The notes under the pieces were generated by a model. It had not been told where the DNA came from and made no database searches. It saw only the letters and a program-made list of their open reading frames with translations. 64,000 nt of DNA. Origin: Burkholderia sp. BCC1644. Its GTDB lineage: Bacteria; Pseudomonadota; Gammaproteobacteria; Burkholderiales; Burkholderiaceae. This document shows, in pieces, positions 1-9,061 of this stretch (position 1 is its first letter; each line of letters opens with the position of its first letter). A program made the position numbers and the translations under genes. The stretch covers positions 434,001 to 498,000 of the forward strand of contig NZ_CADFEI010000002.1 in the NCBI RefSeq assembly GCF_902833225.1. Direction: 5' to 3'.

Positions 1-417
1 CGTACGCGCCAGCATCTCGCGGCGATCGATCCACGGGCCGAAGCGGCGCGGCTCGTGACCGAGGAAGATGTTCTCGGCCACGCTGCGCTCGGGGATCAAG
101 TTGATTTCCTGGTAGACCGCGCAGATGCCCGCGCGCTGCGCGGCACGCGGGCTGTCGAACGACACCGGCGCGCCGTCGACGCGGATCTCGCCCGCATCGG
201 GCTGGTGGAAGCCGGTGAGGATCTTGATCAGCGTCGACTTGCCGGCGCCGTTCTCGCCCATCAGCCCGTGCACCTCGCCCGCCCGCAGCGTCAGCGACAC
301 GCCGTTGAGCGCGCGCACGACGCCGAACGTCTTGCCGACGCCGCGCGTCTCGAGCACGACGGGTTTGCCGCCGGCGCCCTCGTCGGCGCCGGGTGCGGCG
401 GGAAGCATTGCGTCCAT
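1..417 (-). CDS. Sugar ABC transporter ATP-binding protein (5' part, cut by window edge)
   Basis: This is the N-terminal 139 residues of an ABC ATPase of the sugar-importer (RbsA/MglA/YtfR) class, which hydrolyses ATP at the inner membrane to drive uptake. Visible are the Walker A motif GENGAGKST about 50 residues in, the Q-loop region [10 protein letters not shown] and the [13 protein letters not shown] stretch typical of these duplicated sugar ATPases. The ATG at 417 follows a GAGG ribosome-binding site and comes 50 bases after the binding-protein gene, so the two are almost certainly co-transcribed. The rest of the gene and presumably the permeases lie beyond position 1. Sugar specificity cannot be read from this part; the neighbouring YtfQ-like protein suggests a furanose or similar aldose. 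Confidence 0.9.
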   Translation of the reverse strand, partial: MDAMLPAAPGADEGAGGKPVVLETRGVGKTFGVVRALNGVSLTLRAGEVHGLMGENGAGKSTLIKILTGFHQPDAGEIRVDGAPVSFDSPRAAQRAGICAVYQEINLIPERSVAENIFLGHEPRRFGPWIDRREMLART

Positions 418-467
418 CGCGCGCCTCGCGTTCGCGTGTGAGCCGTTGCCGCTCGTTTGCCGGCCGG

Positions 468-1496
468 TCAGTAGACGAGGTTCGCTTCGAGCGAATGCTT
501 CGCGTTCGCCTTGTCGTACAGCGCGTCGTCCATGATCTGCTTCTGCGCGACCGGCTTGCCGGCGAACCACGCTTCGAGCGACTTGAACGCGAGCGGGCCG
601 AAGCGCGGGTTCGTCTCGACGCTCGCGGCGGTCGAGCCGTTCGCGATCGCGGTGACGAAATCCTTCGTGCCGTCGATCGACACGACCGTCACGCCGCGCT
701 GCTTGCCGGCCTGCCGCAGCGCGGTCATCGCGCCGAGCGCCATCGTGTCGGCCTGCGCGTAGACGGCAGTCACGTCCGGGTGCGCGAGCAGCACCTGCTC
801 CATCACCTTCTGCGCTTCGGTGGCCGACCAGTTGGCAGTCTGCGACGCGACGATTTTCATGTTCGGGAATTTTTTCAGGCCGTCGGCGAAACCGTCGGTG
901 CGCTGGCTCTCGACGGTATTGCCGTAGCCGCCCTGGATCTCGACGATCGTGGCTTTGCCGCCGGTCGCATCGGCGAGCGCCTGCGCGGCGCGCTGCCCTT
1001 GCCGGAAGAAGTCGGAACCGAGGAACGTGATGAAATCCTGGCACGGCGTGCCGGCCGTCTGGCGGTCGATCGTGACGACGGGGATGCCCTTCGCGCGCGC
1101 CTGCGCGAGCGCGGGCTGCAGGCCGGTCGAATCGTTCGGCGCGACGATCAGCGCCTGCGCGCCCTGGTTGATCATGCTTTCGATATCGGCGACCTGCTTC
1201 GCCTGGTTCGCGTTCGCATTCGTATACAGCAGCCGCTTGACGCCGGCCGCCTTCGCGGCCGCACGCACCGACGCGGTTTCGGTCGCGCGGAACGGGTTCT
1301 GCTCGTTTTCCGACTGCGAGAAGCCGACCACCAGATCGGTCAGCTTCACGCTGCCCGGCTTCGGATTCGTGCAGGTCTGCGCGGAGCTCGACCCGACCTT
1401 CTGCGCATTGTCCTGCGCCTGCGCGATCGCGACGCATCCGAGCGTCACACCCATCGTCACCACGATACGTTGCAGCTTTGCACGGCTCGGCATCAT
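468..1496 (-). CDS. Periplasmic sugar-binding protein, YtfQ-like
   Basis: A 342-residue periplasmic binding protein of the ribose/galactofuranose type (Peripla_BP_4 fold). A signal peptide (MMPSRAKLQ, hydrophobic stretch, cut near AIAQAQ) is followed by [18 protein letters not shown], close to the VGFSQ...WR.AET opening of E. coli YtfQ. Other family landmarks are [34 protein letters not shown] and VSIDGTKD. The ATG at 1496 is preceded by TTGGAG, while the frame stays open upstream to 1535 without another good site. It lies between aldose epimerase and the ABC ATPase in one transcription direction, and an AT-rich operator-like dyad at 1563-1584 sits 67 bases upstream. Substrate is inferred only at the level of a hexose or pentose. 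Confidence 0.88.
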   Translation of the reverse strand: MMPSRAKLQRIVVTMGVTLGCVAIAQAQDNAQKVGSSSAQTCTNPKPGSVKLTDLVVGFSQSENEQNPFRATETASVRAAAKAAGVKRLLYTNANANQAKQVADIESMINQGAQALIVAPNDSTGLQPALAQARAKGIPVVTIDRQTAGTPCQDFITFLGSDFFRQGQRAAQALADATGGKATIVEIQGGYGNTVESQRTDGFADGLKKFPNMKIVASQTANWSATEAQKVMEQVLLAHPDVTAVYAQADTMALGAMTALRQAGKQRGVTVVSIDGTKDFVTAIANGSTAASVETNPRFGPLAFKSLEAWFAGKPVAQKQIMDDALYDKANAKHSLEANLVY

Positions 1497-1562
1497 CGTC
1501 TCCAAGTGTTGTGATCGGCCCGCACGCCGTGGCACACACGGTCGGCTTCGGCGTCACGAATT

Positions 1563-1584
1563 AATATTATTACTCGATATTATC
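1563..1584. promoter_or_regulatory. Candidate LacI-type operator upstream of the sugar-binding gene
   Basis: AATATTAT-TACTCG-ATATTATC matches the perfect dyad at 2669-2690 (AATAATAT-N6-ATATTATT) at 14 of 16 half-site positions with the same 6-base spacer. It is an AT-rich island in GC-rich DNA, between the epimerase stop and the binding-protein start. Binding by the nearby LacI protein is inferred. Confidence 0.55.
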
Positions 1585-1628
1585 GCCTGCCCGACTCGGG
1601 ATAATCCCGTACCGCCGGGCCCCCTCGC

Positions 1629-2567
1629 TCAGATCGGGCCAGGCGTCCAGCGCAGCGTCGCTTCCAGCGACTCGCCGGGCGCCAGCACGCAGCCGCCGAC
1701 CGGCGCGGCGCGGTCGCGCGCGCCCACGTTGAAGCAGTCGGTCGTGTTCGTCACGGGCTCGACGCACAGCGCATCGGCGCCGGCGGGCGCGAACACGACG
1801 AGCTGGTCGAACGGCTGCTGCGCGGACAACACGACCTGGCAGCCGCGCTCCGGCCAGATCACCGCGGCCTCGCGCGCCCAGCCCACGAAATTGTTGTCGA
1901 GATCGAATGCATCGACCCGCAGCCCGTCGCGCAGTGCATCGACGGCCGGATGCTTGCCGACGCGGGTCGGCAGCACGTCGTCGTCGATGTGCCACATCGC
2001 GTCCACGTGCGCCCTGACGAGCGTGCGCGACGTCCTGACGTAATACGGATGGTGGCCCATGCCGAACGGCATCGGCAGCGCGTCGAGATTGCGCGCGAAC
2101 AGCGTGATCGACAGGCTGCCGCCATCCAGCCGGATCGTCTGGCGCGCCTCGTAGCGGAACGGCCAGTCGCCCTGCCGGCGGGGATCGGGCCGGTGCTCTA
2201 AGTGCAGTTCGACCGAGGTGGCGTCCTGTCGTCCGACCTGCCACGGCCGGCTCCAGCCGTGGCCGTGCAGCGCATGCCGGAACGCATCGTGCGGGCCCGA
2301 CAGGTCGATCGTGCGGCCGTCGAATTCGAATTTCGCGTCGCGGATGCGATTGCAATAGGGGAACAGCGGGAAACTTGCCATGCCGAGCGGGTCGCCGCTC
2401 GCAAGCGCCTCGCCGGTGGCGGGCCGGAACCAGTGCCGCTGGCGGTCGCGCTCGTACTCGTAGTAGGCGGCGATCGAGCCGCCGACCTGCGGCGCGACAC
2501 ACACGCGGGCCGTGGCGCTGGTCAATTCGATCAGGTTGGCGCTGCGCGGTATTTCCATCGGCATCAT
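1629..2567 (-). CDS. Aldose 1-epimerase (galactose mutarotase family)
   Basis: A 312-residue GalM-type mutarotase, interconverting alpha and beta anomers of an aldose in the cytoplasm. The family catalytic elements are visible: the histidine of FGMGHHPYY and the glutamate in CVEPVTNTTD near the C-terminus; CNRIRDAKFEFDG and HGLP-region equivalent HGHGWSRPW are also present. Length is close to the usual 300-340. The start MMPMEIPRS at 2567 is preceded by GGGGAT. It is transcribed toward the YtfQ-like transporter genes, 132 bases upstream of them, and divergently from the LacI regulator, which suggests one sugar-responsive unit. No signal peptide is seen. Confidence 0.85.
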   Translation of the reverse strand: MMPMEIPRSANLIELTSATARVCVAPQVGGSIAAYYEYERDRQRHWFRPATGEALASGDPLGMASFPLFPYCNRIRDAKFEFDGRTIDLSGPHDAFRHALHGHGWSRPWQVGRQDATSVELHLEHRPDPRRQGDWPFRYEARQTIRLDGGSLSITLFARNLDALPMPFGMGHHPYYVRTSRTLVRAHVDAMWHIDDDVLPTRVGKHPAVDALRDGLRVDAFDLDNNFVGWAREAAVIWPERGCQVVLSAQQPFDQLVVFAPAGADALCVEPVTNTTDCFNVGARDRAAPVGGCVLAPGESLEATLRWTPGPI

Positions 2568-2668
2568 CGATCATCCCCGGACGCGAGACTGACGACCCCG
2601 CCGGCCGGCATACGGCACCGGCCGCGGGCATGTGCGGCAAAGAATGGCACGGCGCGGCACGCATGGTC

Positions 2669-2690
2669 AATAATATTTGTTGATATTATT
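2669..2690. promoter_or_regulatory. Perfect inverted repeat, candidate LacI operator in divergent promoter
   Basis: AATAATAT-TTGTTG-ATATTATT is a perfect 8-6-8 dyad midway between the divergent epimerase (start 2567) and lacI-type gene (start 2841). Its position and near-copy at 1563-1584 make it the likely autoregulatory site of the repressor. Confidence 0.6.
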
Positions 2691-2840
2691 ATCTAACCGT
2701 CGACGCATCCGGCAAAGCACGCGTAAAGCTTGATTGCCGGCCCGATTGGCCGATGTTACCGTCGGGTCAGATTGATCCGACCCGCTGTTCATTACCGATT
2801 TTATTTGTCCATCCTGCCGAGGCCGGACCGCGCCCCTACC

Positions 2841-3911
2841 GTGAAACGCTCTACTCAACGTCGCCCCACGATGACCGACATCGCCAAGCTTGCCGGCGTG
2901 TCGCAATCCACCGTCTCCCTCGTGCTGAACAACGCGGCGGGCACCAAATTCTCGGACACCACGCGCGAGAAGGTGCTGAAGACCGCGCACGAGCTCGGCT
3001 ACCGCTTCCTGCCGCGCGAAGTGGCGATGACGCACGACGGCGAGCGCGACCTGATCGTCTATCTCGCCGACGAAATCTCGACGAGCCCGCACCCCGTCGT
3101 CAACATCGACGGCGCGCGCGACGCGGCCTATGCGAACGGCAAGCTGCTCGCCGTGTACTCGACGCACGGCAACGTCGACATCGAGCGCCAGGTGCTCGAT
3201 TCGGTGCTCGCGATGCCGAACCTGCTCGGCGTCGTCTATGCAACCGTCTATACGCGCAAGGTCACGCTGCCGTCCGAACTGCTGCGCGTGCCGGCCGTAC
3301 TGCTCAACTGCTATACGACGGACAGCGGGCTGTCGTCGATCGTGCCGGCCGAAGTCGCGGGCGGGCATGCGGCGACCGAATACCTGCTGCGCGCGGGCCA
3401 CCGGCGCATCGGCTACGTCAACGGCGAGCCGTGGCAGGACGCCGCCAAGGATCGCCTGAAGGGCTATCGCACCGCGCTCGCGACGGCCGACATCCCGTTC
3501 GCGCCGGAACTCGTGCGCGACGGCGACTGGGGCTCCGATACGGGCTTCGAGCAGACGCTGTCGCTGCTGCGCGAGCCGCACCCGCCCACCGCGATCTTCT
3601 GCGCGAACGACCTGATGGCGATCGGTGCGATCGAGGCCGTCAAGCATCTCGGGATGCGCGTGCCCGACGACGTGTCGGTGCTCGGCTACGACGACCAGGA
3701 AATCGCGCGGCACACGCACCCGCCGCTGTCGACGATCGTGCTGCCGAACTACGAGCTCGGCCGCTGGGCCGTCGAGATCCTGTTGCAGGAAGAGCAGAAC
3801 CGCGCGGTCGGGATGCCCGTGCGCCGCCGCGCGATCAAGCTCGACGGGCCGCTGGTCGAGCGCGGATCGGTGCGCACCGTCGAGACGGCCGCGCAATCGG
3901 CCAGCGCGTAA
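2841..3911 (+). CDS. LacI-family transcriptional repressor
   Basis: A LacI/GalR-family regulator of about 356 residues. The N-terminus carries the family helix-turn-helix (TMTDIAKLAGVSQSTVSLVLNN), followed by the hinge and a periplasmic-binding-protein-like effector domain ending with VSVLGYDDQEIARHTHPPLST, the usual LacI signature. The frame is open upstream to 2730, but homologues begin just before the TDIAKLAGVS segment; the GTG at 2841 (giving KRSTQRRPTMTD) or the ATG at 2871 fit best. It is divergent from the epimerase and sugar ABC genes and reads toward the secreted hydrolase. Likely role: sugar-relieved repression of both units through the AT-rich dyads at 1563, 2669 and possibly 4050. 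Confidence 0.87.
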   Translation: MKRSTQRRPTMTDIAKLAGVSQSTVSLVLNNAAGTKFSDTTREKVLKTAHELGYRFLPREVAMTHDGERDLIVYLADEISTSPHPVVNIDGARDAAYANGKLLAVYSTHGNVDIERQVLDSVLAMPNLLGVVYATVYTRKVTLPSELLRVPAVLLNCYTTDSGLSSIVPAEVAGGHAATEYLLRAGHRRIGYVNGEPWQDAAKDRLKGYRTALATADIPFAPELVRDGDWGSDTGFEQTLSLLREPHPPTAIFCANDLMAIGAIEAVKHLGMRVPDDVSVLGYDDQEIARHTHPPLSTIVLPNYELGRWAVEILLQEEQNRAVGMPVRRRAIKLDGPLVERGSVRTVETAAQSASA

Positions 3912-4049
3912 GCACCCGCCTGCCTTCCCGCTGAATTCCACACGGCGCGGCGCATGCGCCGCCCGCTCCCCTTGCCGCGCGCATCCCGCGCCGCCCTTCC
4001 CGTCCCGCTTGCCCGTGGCCGCCGCCTGCTTCAGGGTAAACACCATCGC

Positions 4050-4070
4050 TAAATTATTAGTAATAATTTA
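4050..4070. promoter_or_regulatory. 21-bp AT-rich palindrome upstream of secreted hydrolase
   Basis: TAAATTATT-AGT-AATAATTTA is a perfect 9-3-9 dyad, followed by a -10-like TATACT at 4082. It shares AATAAT half-site character with the two other dyads of this locus but differs in spacing, so common recognition by the LacI protein is only possible, not shown. Confidence 0.45.
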
Positions 4071-4295
4071 AAAGCATTTCTATACTTGCGTCGGCATCGG
4101 GCAGAACCCCGAGCCACGACACGGCAACACGACGAGACGGTGACCGGAAGCGAATGCGCGCGAACCCGCCGCGCTGCCCGCTCCGCCCGTCCGCACCTCA
4201 CACGCCTACCGTTCCGCGACACGTCCTGTCCGGCACGGCTTCATCCGCATCGAGTCACCAGTCGTCCGCTTCTCCTCATTCATCCGGAGTCCAGA

Positions 4296-6614
4296 ATGAC
4301 TATCACGTCTCGTCTCAAGCCCGCCGCGCTGGCGGTCGTCGTACTGCTCGCGTCCTGCGGCGGCGATGATTCGTCCGCCCCGTCCGCATCGGCACTCGCG
4401 GCGCGCGCGTCCGTCGACGCCGCGTCGAGCGACAGCGCCGCCGCCGCGAATGCAGCTGCATCCGGCGATTTCATGAATGCCGGGCACGGCGGCCCGTCGC
4501 ACTTCCCGAACCAGCTCGTCACGCTCGGCCTGCCGGGGCCGACGCCCGCGCTGCGCGTGTCGTCGCGCGGCGTGCCGCCCTACGCACCGCCGGCGCCGCC
4601 GGCCGCGACCGGCACGCAAACGCTGACGCTCGCCGACTTCGATACGTACGGCCCGGCCTGGACGAGCGGCGGGACGAACACGATCCAGATCGACGGCACG
4701 AGCACGGACGGCGCGAAGCTCGTCACGAACGCACAGCACCCGGCGTACGGTCACGCATCGTACGAAGCGGACGTCACGATCGGCGCACCGGCGCCCGGCG
4801 CAAATACCGCGAATGCGGGCTTCATCGTGCACGTGACGAACCCGGCAGTCGGCACCGACGCGCTGACGGGCTACTACATCGGGCTCGACGCGGTGCGGCA
4901 CGTGGTGCAGGTCGGCCGCGAGCAGAACAACTGGACCGACTTCATCGACTATCCGGCGCCCGCGATCGTGCCGGGCAGCACGCATCACCTGAAGGTCGTC
5001 ACGCGCAACAACGCAATCGACGTTGATGTCGACGGCACGCAGGTGATCAGCATCAACGACGCGACGAGCGGCCTGACGACCGCGCTGCGCGCGGGTGCGT
5101 TCGGGCTGCGCCGCTTCGGCGCGAGCGTCGCATTCAGCAACGTGACGGTGAACCGCTATCCGGACGTCGCGCCGGCAACCTACGACTTCTCGCGCGTGGT
5201 CGGCGCGGTGTACAACCCGTGGAACGCCGTCAACGCGATCGACTTCTGGCAGAACTACGATCCGGCGATCGTCGACCGCGAGCTCGATTACGCACAAACG
5301 TACGGGATGAACACGATCACCGTGTACCTGCACTACCTGAACTGGGTCAACGACCGCGACGCGTTCCTCGCGAAGTTCGACAGCCTGCTCGAGATCGCCG
5401 CGCGTCATGGCCTGAAGGTCGCGCCGATCTTCTACGACGATTGCTGGCACGTCGATCCCGCCTACGGCCCGCAGCCCGCGCCGATCTTCGGCGTGCACAA
5501 CAGCCGCTGGGTGCAGTCGCCCGGGCAGTCGGTCGAGCAGCAGTACCTGCAGCCGATCGCGGCCGGCGGGTCGACGACGTACAAGCAGGACCTGCAGCAC
5601 TACATCGCCGATTTCGTGTCCGCGCACCGCAACGACCCGCGCATCCTGTACTGGGAACCGATGAACGAGCCCGGCTGCAGCGGCAACGGCGCGTTGCAGC
5701 CGACGCGCGCGCTGATGATGAACGACGCGCGCATCGCGATCCGGAATGCGGGCGCGACACAGCCGATCAATTCGCCGAACGTGCAGGAACCGGAAGGCGA
5801 CTACTTCTCAGACTTCCACGCGTTCCACCCGTACGCGATCAATGCGACGACGCCCGACTACGCGCTGCCGCCGAGCCTGCTCGACAGCCTGAATTCGGAA
5901 ACGCTGCAGCGCGGCTGGCCGGGCGGCCAGGCAGGACAGACGATGGCCGGCATCGCGTCGACCTACGGCGGCAAGACCGGCTTCCTCGTGTGGGAACTGA
6001 TGATCGGCCGCACGAACACGCGTTTCCACTGGGGGCAGACGGCATCCGCGCCGGCGACCGTCGAGCCGGCGACGCCGTTCCAGGGCACGCTCTACCCCGA
6101 CGGCCATCCGTGGAGCACGGCCGAGGTGCAGGCGCTCGCGAGCGCATTCAGCTCGCGGCTGCGCGTGCTCAATGCGACGTACTACAACGACACGACGTTC
6201 ACGACGCCGGTGTTCTCGTCGATCACGCCGCTGGTCGACTTCGACCTGAACACCGAGCGCGGCACCGATTCGCCCGATGCGTCGAAAGGAATGAATGCGA
6301 CGAACTATGCGATCCGCTGGACCGGCGCGCTCGATATTCCGCAGGCCGACAACTACACGTTCAGCGTGACGAGCGACAACGTCGCGCGCGTGTGGATCGA
6401 CGGGCGCAAGGTGATCGACAAGGAACAGCCGGGGCTCGCGACCGCGAAGGGCCGCATCCACCTCGCGCAGAAGCGGAACGTGCCGATCCGCGTGGAGTAC
6501 GTGCATGCGAGCGGGCCGGCCAGCATGCATCTGCAATGGTCGAGCCCGGGTGCGGGCCGCGACAATCTCGTGCGGGTCGCGCAGCGGCCTTTGACGGACG
6601 CGCTCGCGCAATAG
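4296..6614 (+). CDS. Secreted lipoprotein glycoside hydrolase, lectin-like / clan GH-A / PA14
   Basis: A 772-residue predicted lipoprotein starting MTITSRLKPAALAVVV with a lipobox LLASC (Cys about 18). The ATG at 4296 follows CGGAG, so the longer upstream frame is not used. After a low-complexity linker come three regions: a laminin-G/DUF1080-like beta domain (about 110-290); a TIM-barrel hydrolase of clan GH-A (about 310-620) with the acid/base motif YWEPMNEPG (Glu about 458) and a candidate nucleophile in FLVWELMIGR (Glu about 567), about 109 residues apart; and a PA14 domain (about 630-765; FSVTSDNVARVWIDG, IRVEYVHASG). The substrate is unknown. Context with a LacI repressor and sugar importer suggests it releases a sugar that is then taken up. 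GH family assignment below clan level is not certain. Confidence 0.8.
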   Translation: MTITSRLKPAALAVVVLLASCGGDDSSAPSASALAARASVDAASSDSAAAANAAASGDFMNAGHGGPSHFPNQLVTLGLPGPTPALRVSSRGVPPYAPPAPPAATGTQTLTLADFDTYGPAWTSGGTNTIQIDGTSTDGAKLVTNAQHPAYGHASYEADVTIGAPAPGANTANAGFIVHVTNPAVGTDALTGYYIGLDAVRHVVQVGREQNNWTDFIDYPAPAIVPGSTHHLKVVTRNNAIDVDVDGTQVISINDATSGLTTALRAGAFGLRRFGASVAFSNVTVNRYPDVAPATYDFSRVVGAVYNPWNAVNAIDFWQNYDPAIVDRELDYAQTYGMNTITVYLHYLNWVNDRDAFLAKFDSLLEIAARHGLKVAPIFYDDCWHVDPAYGPQPAPIFGVHNSRWVQSPGQSVEQQYLQPIAAGGSTTYKQDLQHYIADFVSAHRNDPRILYWEPMNEPGCSGNGALQPTRALMMNDARIAIRNAGATQPINSPNVQEPEGDYFSDFHAFHPYAINATTPDYALPPSLLDSLNSETLQRGWPGGQAGQTMAGIASTYGGKTGFLVWELMIGRTNTRFHWGQTASAPATVEPATPFQGTLYPDGHPWSTAEVQALASAFSSRLRVLNATYYNDTTFTTPVFSSITPLVDFDLNTERGTDSPDASKGMNATNYAIRWTGALDIPQADNYTFSVTSDNVARVWIDGRKVIDKEQPGLATAKGRIHLAQKRNVPIRVEYVHASGPASMHLQWSSPGAGRDNLVRVAQRPLTDALAQ

Positions 6615-6633
6615 CAGGCCGCATTCGCGTCAA

Positions 6634-6664
6634 CGCCCGTGAAGCCGCAACGGCATCACGGGCG
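6634..6664. terminator. Hairpin between convergent genes
   Basis: CGCCCGTGA / TCACGGGCG (9 bp) encloses GCCG-CAA-CGGC, giving a near-perfect 13-bp stem in the 72-base gap between the hydrolase and hisP, which converge here. No clear T-run follows on either strand, so it may act bidirectionally or only stabilise 3' ends. Confidence 0.55.
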
Positions 6665-6686
6665 CCGACGCCAAACCCGCGCGAAG

Positions 6687-7454
6687 TTACTTCAACCGCC
6701 CCGACAGGAACTGCCCGAGCCGTTCGCTCTTCGGATTCACGAGAATCTCCTGCGGATTCCCTTCCTCCTCGATCTTCCCCTGATGCAGGAAGATCACGTG
6801 ATTCGACACGTTGCGCGCGAAGCCCATCTCGTGCGTGACGACGACCATCGTGCGGCCTTCCTCGGCGAGCTTCTGCATCACCTTCAGCACTTCGCCCACC
6901 AGTTCGGGATCGAGTGCGGACGTCGGCTCGTCGAACAGCATCACTTCCGGCTCCATCGCGAGCGCGCGTGCGATCGCGACACGCTGCTGCTGGCCGCCCG
7001 ACAGGTGCGACGGATACATGCCTTCGACGCGCGACGCGAGGCCGACCTTCTCCAGATACTTGCGCGCCCGTGCGATCGCTTCATCCTTGCCGATCCCGAG
7101 CACCGCCATGGGCGCCTCGATCACGTTCTCGAGCACCGTCATGTGCGCCCACAGGTTGAAGTGCTGGAACACCATCGACAGCTTCGTGCGCATCCGCTGC
7201 AGCTGCTTCTGGTCGGCCACGCGCAGCGAGCCGTTGCGGTCGCGCGTGGTCTGGATCGGCTCGCTGCCGATCGTGATCTGCCCCGAGCACGGCTGCTCGA
7301 GGAAGTTGATGCAGCGCAGGAACGTGCTCTTGCCGGAGCCGCTCGAGCCGATGATGCTGATCACGTCGCCGGCCTTCGCCTTCATCGACACGCCCTTCAA
7401 CACCTCGTTGTCGCCGAATTTCTTGTGCAGGTTGTCAACGGTAAGCTTGTACAT
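6687..7454 (-). CDS. hisP: Basic amino-acid ABC transporter ATPase (HisP)
   Basis: A 255-residue ABC ATPase of the polar amino-acid importer class that powers histidine/arginine/lysine/ornithine uptake. Seen: Walker [12 protein letters not shown]-loop [18 protein letters not shown], signature LSGGQQQR, Walker [15 protein letters not shown] and switch His in VVVTHEMGF. The insertion [25 protein letters not shown] resembles HisP of enterobacteria (258 residues). It is the last gene of a hisJ-Q-M-P order, 33 bases after hisM. Exact substrate among the basic amino acids is not decided by sequence alone. Confidence 0.93.
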   Translation of the reverse strand: MYKLTVDNLHKKFGDNEVLKGVSMKAKAGDVISIIGSSGSGKSTFLRCINFLEQPCSGQITIGSEPIQTTRDRNGSLRVADQKQLQRMRTKLSMVFQHFNLWAHMTVLENVIEAPMAVLGIGKDEAIARARKYLEKVGLASRVEGMYPSHLSGGQQQRVAIARALAMEPEVMLFDEPTSALDPELVGEVLKVMQKLAEEGRTMVVVTHEMGFARNVSNHVIFLHQGKIEEEGNPQEILVNPKSERLGQFLSGRLK

Positions 7455-7487
7455 GCTGGGTCCTTCCTTGCGAATCTTGCGAATGCG

Positions 7488-8201
7488 TTAATGGCCGCGC
7501 GGCGAGAGGTACGCGAGCCAGCGCGTCTCGAGCTTGCGGAACGCCCAGATGAGCGTGAACACGACGACGGCGTACAGCACGGCGGCAATGCCGTAGGCCT
7601 GGAACGACATGTACGTCGCCGAGTTGACGTCGCGCGTGACCTTCAGGATGTCGGGCACGGTCGCGGTGAACGCGAGCGTCGTCGCGTGCAGCATCAGGAT
7701 CACTTCGTTGCTGTAGCTCGGCAGCGAGCGGCGCAGCGCGGAAGGCAGGATGATGCGCGTATAGAGCTTGAAGCGCGACATCCCGTAGGCCATGCCGGCC
7801 TCGATCTCGCCGGCCGACGTCGACTTGATCGCGCCCGCGAAGATCTCCGTCGCATACGCGCATTCGTTCAGCACGAACGCGAGCAGCGTGCAATTCATCG
7901 CGTTGCGGAAGAACGTGTCGAGCAGCACGTGGTTGTGCACGACCTGCAGGCTGTAGATGCCCGTGTAGCACATCAGCAGCTGCACGTAGAGCGGGGTGCC
8001 GCGGAACACGTACGTGTAGAGCCACACGGGGCCCGAGATCCAGCGGTTCGACGATGCGCGTGCGATCGCGAGCGGCACGGCGAGCGCGAAACCGAGCGCG
8101 ATCGACACCACCAGCAACCACAGCGTGATCGCGAGGCCGCTGAAGCGGTAGCCGTCGGTATAGAGATAGCTTTGCCAGTACTGGCTGACGAGTTCGATCA
8201 C
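7488..8201 (-). CDS. hisM: Basic amino-acid ABC transporter permease (HisM)
   Basis: A 237-residue inner-membrane permease of the HisMQ family, partner of HisQ in the channel heterodimer. Several hydrophobic segments are visible (ITLWLLVVSIALGFALAV, LLAFVLNECAYATEIF, AVLYAVVVFTLIWAF) and the EAA loop reads EIEAGMAYGMSRFKLYTRIILPSALR. Translation most likely starts at the GTG at 8201, whose first bases overlap the hisQ stop codon (GTGA), indicating translational coupling; a longer upstream frame overlaps hisQ and is discarded. Length matches the enterobacterial protein (238). Confidence 0.92.
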   Translation of the reverse strand: MIELVSQYWQSYLYTDGYRFSGLAITLWLLVVSIALGFALAVPLAIARASSNRWISGPVWLYTYVFRGTPLYVQLLMCYTGIYSLQVVHNHVLLDTFFRNAMNCTLLAFVLNECAYATEIFAGAIKSTSAGEIEAGMAYGMSRFKLYTRIILPSALRRSLPSYSNEVILMLHATTLAFTATVPDILKVTRDVNSATYMSFQAYGIAAVLYAVVVFTLIWAFRKLETRWLAYLSPRGH

Positions 8202-8929
8202 AGTGCGAGCCTCCGGACACCGACGGAATAACGCTTCTCGAGGTGATGCAGCACGAGGTTGGACACCGTCGTGATCGCGAGGTAGATCGCGCCCGCAGCC
8301 AGCGTGAAGAAGAAGAAATCGAGCGTGCTCTTGCCCGCGTCCTGCGATGCCTTGACGACGTCGGCGAGGCCGATGATCGACACCAGCGCGGTGGCCTTCA
8401 CGAGCACCTGCCAGTTGTTGCCGATGCCGGGCAGCGCGAAGCGCATCATCTGCGGGAACAGGATGCGGCGGAACACGCGCCAGCCGCTCATGCCGTACGC
8501 GAAGCCGGCTTCGAGCTGGCCGCGCGGCACCGAGAGGAACGCGCCGCGGAACGTCTCGGTGAAGTACGCGCCGTAGATGAAACCGAGCGTGATGACGCCG
8601 GCCACGAACGGGTCGATGTCGATCTGGTCCCAGCCGAGCATGTCGGTGAAGTTGTTCAGCAGGATCTGGATCCCGTAGAACAGCAGCAACATCAGCACGA
8701 GGTCCGGCACCGCGCGGATCAGCGTCGTGTAGAAGGTGCCGATCGACTTGAGCACACGGTTCGTCGACAGCTTGGCGCTCGCGCCGATGAGGCCCAGCAC
8801 GAGCGACGCGGCGAGCGACAGCACCGCGAGCTTCACGGTCTCGACCGTACCGGCCCACAGCAGCGGGCCAAATCCTTGGAAGATCATATGAGGGATCCAG
8901 AACGAGGTGGCTGGATTGTCAATAGCCAT
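8198..8929 (-). CDS. hisQ: Basic amino-acid ABC transporter permease (HisQ)
   Basis: A 243-residue permease of the HisMQ family with the EAA motif QLEAGFAYGMSGWRVFRRILFPQMMR and four to five membrane segments, the first in VKLAVLSLAASLVLGLIGA. The product starts MAIDNPATSFWIPHMIFQGFGPLLW; the second methionine (8887) gives an N-terminus closer to known HisQ, but neither start has a strong ribosome-binding site, so the start is uncertain by 14 residues. It overlaps hisM by four bases and lies 132 bases after hisJ. Confidence 0.9.
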   Translation of the reverse strand: MAIDNPATSFWIPHMIFQGFGPLLWAGTVETVKLAVLSLAASLVLGLIGASAKLSTNRVLKSIGTFYTTLIRAVPDLVLMLLLFYGIQILLNNFTDMLGWDQIDIDPFVAGVITLGFIYGAYFTETFRGAFLSVPRGQLEAGFAYGMSGWRVFRRILFPQMMRFALPGIGNNWQVLVKATALVSIIGLADVVKASQDAGKSTLDFFFFTLAAGAIYLAITTVSNLVLHHLEKRYSVGVRRLAL

Positions 8930-9061
8930 TAGCCGCGCATCAAACGATATCTGCGCACTACCTGATGCAGGCTGCTCATCAAGTCGAACGCATCACGCGA
9001 AGCGGGTTGCACCCACGACAGACGCGGCGCGCGCCACAGCCGGTGCGCGCCGCATGGTGGG

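Noticed and set aside
3947-3962. GCGGCGCATGCGCCGC palindrome after the LacI gene as terminator
   Set aside because: It is self-complementary but has no loop and no T-run; in DNA of this GC content such palindromes arise often.
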